The notes beneath the pieces were generated by a model. It searched no databases. It was not told the DNA's origin and saw nothing but the letters and a program-made list of their open reading frames with translations. This document shows positions 60,921 through 64,000 of a DNA stretch of 64,000 bases, piece after piece. This DNA comes from Halopseudomonas xiamenensis (GTDB lineage Bacteria > Pseudomonadota > Gammaproteobacteria > Pseudomonadales > Pseudomonadaceae): the NCBI RefSeq assembly GCF_014219065.1, contig NZ_JACLGO010000002.1, forward strand, positions 124,001-188,000. The letters are read 5' to 3'. The stretch's first letter is position 1; every line of letters starts with the position of its first letter. A program made the translations under genes and the position numbers.

Positions 60921-62960
60921 TCAGTGGGCTACTAGGCGTTTCATCCAGTCCAGCAGTACCGTTGGCAGCAGCTCCGGGCGGGGCAGCAGGGCGTAGTGCT
61001 GGGCGCCGAAGATGCGTGGCAGGTAGGCCGGGGCTTGGCGGTCGATGGTCAGGCAGAAGGCGGAGATGCCCTGCAGGGTTGCTTCGGTCACGGCCTGGCG
61101 CATGTCTTCCACGCCGTACTGGCCTTCGTAGATATCCCTGTCGTTGGGTTTGCCGTCGGACAGCACCAGCAGCAGACGGTGGCTGGCCGGTTGTTGCAGC
61201 AGGTCGCGGCTGGCGTGACGGATGGCGGCACCGGCGCGGGTGTAGTGTTCCGGCTCCAGTGAGCTGATGCGCAGGGCCACCTCGTTGCTGAAGTTCTCCT
61301 CGAATGCCTTGATCTGGCGCACGATCACCGCGTCCGGCCCTTCGCCGGAAAAGGCCTGGATCGACCAGGGCTCGCCCATGCCATCCAGCGCGACGCTGAC
61401 CAGCAGCAGTGCTTCGCGCTCGACGTCGATGATCCGGCGGTTGGCCGCCACCCAGCTGTCGGTCGAGCCGCTGATGTCGATCAGCAGGCTTACCGCCAGG
61501 TTGCGCTCGGCATTGCGCCGGCTCTGGTACAGCGCCTCGGGCAGGGCGCCGCCGGCGCGCAGATCTGCATAGCCGTCGATATAGGCCTGCAGATCGATAT
61601 CATCACCATCCAGTTGCTTGCGCCGGGTGACGCGCTGGGCGCTGAGCATCTCGAAGCGCCGGCGGATCTGGTTCAGCAGCGAGCGATGGGCCTGCAGGGT
61701 GGCATCCACCCACTGCTGGGAGCCGGGCAGATTGGGCAGCACATGTACGGTGGCGCCCGGCTGGCGGTAGGCCTGGCTGCGGTAGTCCCATTCCGGGTAT
61801 TGCAGCCCGCGCTGCTCGCGGATCGCGGTCTTCAGCTGCATGGCGGTGTTGGTGTCCGGCGGGTCGTCGGACATCAGCACCTCCTTCGGGCTGCCGGGGG
61901 TGGATACCAGCCGGGCCTGGGGGATTTCCGAGAGCATGTCGCCATAGTCGTCGGCGCTGATCTCCTCGTCCCGGTCCACCGGCCGGTTCAGGCCCAGCGG
62001 GTCCTCGGCGTGCTGGTGTGGCTCGTCGGCCTGGACCATGAAGATGCCATCGTCGGACTGATCATCCTCGTCTTCCTGCGCCTGGCGCACCTCGGGGCGG
62101 CGCAGCAGGTGGGCGCTGCGGGGCGGTGTGGGGTCCGGCAGCTGTTCGCTTGAGGGGGCGTCGCCGGGCAGTGCGTCAGTGGGGCTGGCGGGCGGCGGGC
62201 GCAGGTCGCCGGTCCACCAGTCCTTGAGCAGCGGTGCGTCGCCGAGCGTGCGTTGCCAAGGCTCCAGGCCGAGGTGCCGTAGCAACTGCTCGGCAAGCTG
62301 CACCGATTGCCGGGGCGAGGCGCTGGCGGGCATGGCTGCCACTGGCTGGCCAGCGGGTGTCTGCAGCAGTTGGCGGACCAGTGCTTCCAGCGGCTGGCGT
62401 GGTGCGGCGAAAGTCTCCAGCGCGGGGCGCCGGGCCAGCGCATGCTGGCGCAGCCGGGTCAGGCTGTCGGCCATGCCCGGCAGGCAGCGCAGCAGTTCGG
62501 CGTCTACCGCCCAAGCTTCCAGCAGCAGGTAGGCATCGGCCAGCAGCGGCGGCCAGCCCGGGTCGAGCGACTCGGCACTGCCGCGCTGGGCGCGCAGCGC
62601 CTGTTGCAGGGCCATCAGCCGGTAGAATTCATTGCCCTGGGCGATATCCTCGATGCCGGAGTCGGCCGGCAGCCACAGGTGCCGGCCATTGGTTGCCGGT
62701 ACCGGCTGGCACAGCCAGGGGTAGGGATTGCGCCGGAACAGGCGTGACAGCAGCGTCGGGCGTGGCGGCAGCTGGGCGATACGCAGTGGCAGGCTGCTGC
62801 CGGTGATCGCGGTGATCAGCAGATCCAGGCGCGGTGCGATGTCGATCAGCATCGCGGTGGGCGGTGCATCGGCTGGTGGGCGATAGCGCCGCCACAGTTT
62901 CTGGGCAAACACCGTGGCGTGGCGGGCGGCGTCGCTGACCAGTTCTTCCGCTTCAGCCAC
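60921..62960 (-). CDS. norD: Nitric oxide reductase activation protein NorD
   Basis: A 679-residue protein with a C-terminal von Willebrand factor A domain of about 190 residues. The MIDAS metal site starts as DISGS near residue 490, and SDGKPND follows later. The middle (about 270-360) is long, acidic and variable. With NorQ it forms an AAA+/VWA pair thought to insert the non-haem iron of the NorB catalytic subunit. Eleven bases separate it from norQ. CbbO-type proteins share this architecture; the adjacent probable norB end favours NorD. Confidence 0.87.
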   Translation of the reverse strand: MAEAEELVSDAARHATVFAQKLWRRYRPPADAPPTAMLIDIAPRLDLLITAITGSSLPLRIAQLPPRPTLLSRLFRRNPYPWLCQPVPATNGRHLWLPADSGIEDIAQGNEFYRLMALQQALRAQRGSAESLDPGWPPLLADAYLLLEAWAVDAELLRCLPGMADSLTRLRQHALARRPALETFAAPRQPLEALVRQLLQTPAGQPVAAMPASASPRQSVQLAEQLLRHLGLEPWQRTLGDAPLLKDWWTGDLRPPPASPTDALPGDAPSSEQLPDPTPPRSAHLLRRPEVRQAQEDEDDQSDDGIFMVQADEPHQHAEDPLGLNRPVDRDEEISADDYGDMLSEIPQARLVSTPGSPKEVLMSDDPPDTNTAMQLKTAIREQRGLQYPEWDYRSQAYRQPGATVHVLPNLPGSQQWVDATLQAHRSLLNQIRRRFEMLSAQRVTRRKQLDGDDIDLQAYIDGYADLRAGGALPEALYQSRRNAERNLAVSLLIDISGSTDSWVAANRRIIDVEREALLLVSVALDGMGEPWSIQAFSGEGPDAVIVRQIKAFEENFSNEVALRISSLEPEHYTRAGAAIRHASRDLLQQPASHRLLLVLSDGKPNDRDIYEGQYGVEDMRQAVTEATLQGISAFCLTIDRQAPAYLPRIFGAQHYALLPRPELLPTVLLDWMKRLVAH

Positions 62961-62971
62961 GGCAGCAGACT

Positions 62972-63784
62972 CTAGACGAAGGTGGCGTCGACCAGGTCGC
63001 GCAGTGCACCGACCATCGACGGCTCGTCGGACAGCGGCGCGACTATGGCCGCATGGCAGGCTTCACGTTGGCCGATACCGCAGGCCATCAGTACGCCGGC
63101 GGCGATCAGCAGGCGGGTACTGGGCACCTCGGCCAGGCCGCGGTCGCGCAACTGGCGGATGCGCTCGGCCAGCGCCACCAGCGCCCGGGCGCTGGCTTCA
63201 TCGATGCCGCTTTCATGCTGCACGATGCGGGCCTCCTGTTCGGCTGGCGGGAAGTCCAGGTCCATCGCCACGAAGCGTTGGCGGGTGCTGGGCTTGAGAT
63301 CCTTGAGCAGGCGCTGGTAGCCGGGATTGTAGGACACCACCAGCTGGAAACCGGGTGCCGCCCGCAGTGTCTCGCCAGTCTTGTCGATCGGCAGCAGGCG
63401 CCGGTGGTCGGTCAGCGCGTGCAGTACCACCACGGTGTCCTGGCGTGCCTCGACCACTTCGTCCAGATAGCAGATGGCGCCTTCGCGCACGGCACGGGTC
63501 AGTGGACCGTCCTGCCAGACGGTGCCGTTGTGCTGGATCAGGAAGCGGCCGATCAGGTCACTGGCGGCCAGGTCGTCATGACAGGGAATGGTCACCAGCG
63601 GGCGGCCCAGCTTCCAGGCCATGTGTTCGACGAAACGGGTTTTGCCGCAGCCGGTCGGCCCCTTGAGCATCACCGCCAGGCCGCGCCTGTGGCACTGCTC
63701 GAACAGCGCGACCTCGTTGCCGGTCGGGTGGTACCAGGGCGCCTCGACCGCGCCCAGGCTGCGTACGCTCTCATCGGCCCCCAT
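62972..63784 (-). CDS. norQ: AAA+ ATPase NorQ (CbbQ/NirQ/NorQ family)
   Basis: MoxR-like AAA+ ATPase of 270 residues. It has Walker A GPTGCGKT (about 38-45), Walker B ICYLDEVVEA, sensor-1 VVSYNPGYQ and an arginine-rich QRFVAMDLDFPP segment. It remodels nitric oxide reductase with NorD. It starts one base after the stop of the truncated upstream gene, so translation is coupled. Confidence 0.9.
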   Translation of the reverse strand: MGADESVRSLGAVEAPWYHPTGNEVALFEQCHRRGLAVMLKGPTGCGKTRFVEHMAWKLGRPLVTIPCHDDLAASDLIGRFLIQHNGTVWQDGPLTRAVREGAICYLDEVVEARQDTVVVLHALTDHRRLLPIDKTGETLRAAPGFQLVVSYNPGYQRLLKDLKPSTRQRFVAMDLDFPPAEQEARIVQHESGIDEASARALVALAERIRQLRDRGLAEVPSTRLLIAAGVLMACGIGQREACHAAIVAPLSDEPSMVGALRDLVDATFV

Positions 63785-63785
63785 A

Positions 63786-64000
63786 TCAGACCACGCGTCC
63801 CACCGCGACCTCGTTGTCGGTCACCTCCGGCTCACTGACCTCGAAGCGCGGTCGGTAGCGGAAGAAGTCGTAGATGAACAGCCCGACCCCGGTGGAGAAC
63901 AGCGTGCCACAGACGATCAGCATGACGAAATGGATCTGAATCTTCAGCTGTGCGTCCAGGTAGCCCATGCCCATGATGCGTTCCAGGTAGACCTGGCCGA
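63786..64000 (-). CDS. norB: Probable nitric oxide reductase catalytic subunit NorB, C-terminal fragment (5' end outside window)
   Basis: The frame is open to the right edge and shows the last 70 or so residues: QVYLER, then a membrane helix IQIHFVMLIVCGTLFSTGVGL, then YDFFRYRPRFE and a polar acidic tail. The QVxLxR-helix order is like the last helix of NorB, and the norB-norQ-norD order is standard. The soluble tail after the helix is longer than I recall in P. aeruginosa. Another haem-copper-type or membrane subunit cannot be excluded. Confidence 0.6.
   Translation of the reverse strand, partial: GQVYLERIMGMGYLDAQLKIQIHFVMLIVCGTLFSTGVGLFIYDFFRYRPRFEVSEPEVTDNEVAVGRVV

Overview
The window is a chromosomal replication-origin region from a member of the Pseudomonadaceae. 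This rests on gene order (gyrB-recF-dnaN-dnaA / origin / rpmH-rnpA-yidD-yidC-mnmE, then mnmG-rsmG-parA-parB-atpIBEFHAGDC-glmU), on protein sequences that read as Pseudomonas-type, on Pseudomonas-type 16-bp parS palindromes, and on GC-rich third codon positions. A marine Halopseudomonas-like species is a guess from the accessory genes; there is no rRNA here to test it. No tRNA, rRNA, insertion sequence, prophage or CRISPR array was seen.

Layout. Bases 1-5.9 kb (+ strand): the 3' end of ppnN, then glyQ-glyS-gmhB-lptA-type acyltransferase and a stand-alone PilU-like ATPase. Bases 6.0-6.8 kb (- strand): an AT-richer insert with a zeta-toxin-like kinase and a 63-residue partner. Bases 6.9-13.0 kb (- strand): gyrB, recF, dnaN and dnaA, with two perfect parS sites inside recF. 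Bases 13.0-13.7 kb: oriC with DnaA boxes and an AT-rich unwinding region. Bases 13.7-17.6 kb (+): rpmH to mnmE. A second DnaA-box and AT-rich stretch lies at 18.4-18.7 kb, just upstream of mnmG, where E. coli keeps its origin. Bases 18.8-31.9 kb (+): mnmG, rsmG, parAB, the complete F1Fo ATP synthase operon (with three intercistronic hairpins) and glmU.

Bases 32-45.5 kb: cyclopropane synthase, a PilZ protein, a COG0523 GTPase with a third parS site at its 5' end, trmO and a hydrolase. Next comes a minus-strand block that uses or makes bicarbonate (pycA-pycB, carbonic anhydrase, purE-purK), with the LysR-type pyc regulator divergent from it. Bases 45.8-48.3 kb: a GntP permease overlapping a glycerate kinase, which together look like a glycerate uptake and phosphorylation unit.

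Bases 48.4-64.0 kb are more mosaic. They hold a Fur-box-preceded small periplasmic protein, the ABC-F protein YbiT, an AbrB-Doc toxin-antitoxin pair, a LysR/extradiol dioxygenase/SDR group, cytochrome b561, a PaeA/YtfL-type membrane protein, a DUF808 protein, a chemoreceptor with a sigma-28 promoter, Cu/Zn superoxide dismutase and a GFA-family protein. The nitric oxide reductase maturation genes norQ-norD follow the last codons of a probable norB that runs off the window.

How the parts work together: DnaA, DnaN, RecF and GyrB with the origin start and sustain replication. ParA, ParB and the parS sites segregate the new origins. The RnpA-YidD-YidC-MnmE-MnmG-RsmG set serves RNA processing, membrane insertion and tRNA/rRNA modification. 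The most unusual signals are the second origin-like segment, the outlying parS site, the two unconventional toxin-antitoxin-like loci, and several structured intergenic repeats (30.3 kb nested palindrome, 45.5 kb tandem array with hairpin, paired hairpin elements at 51.7 and 60.9 kb).
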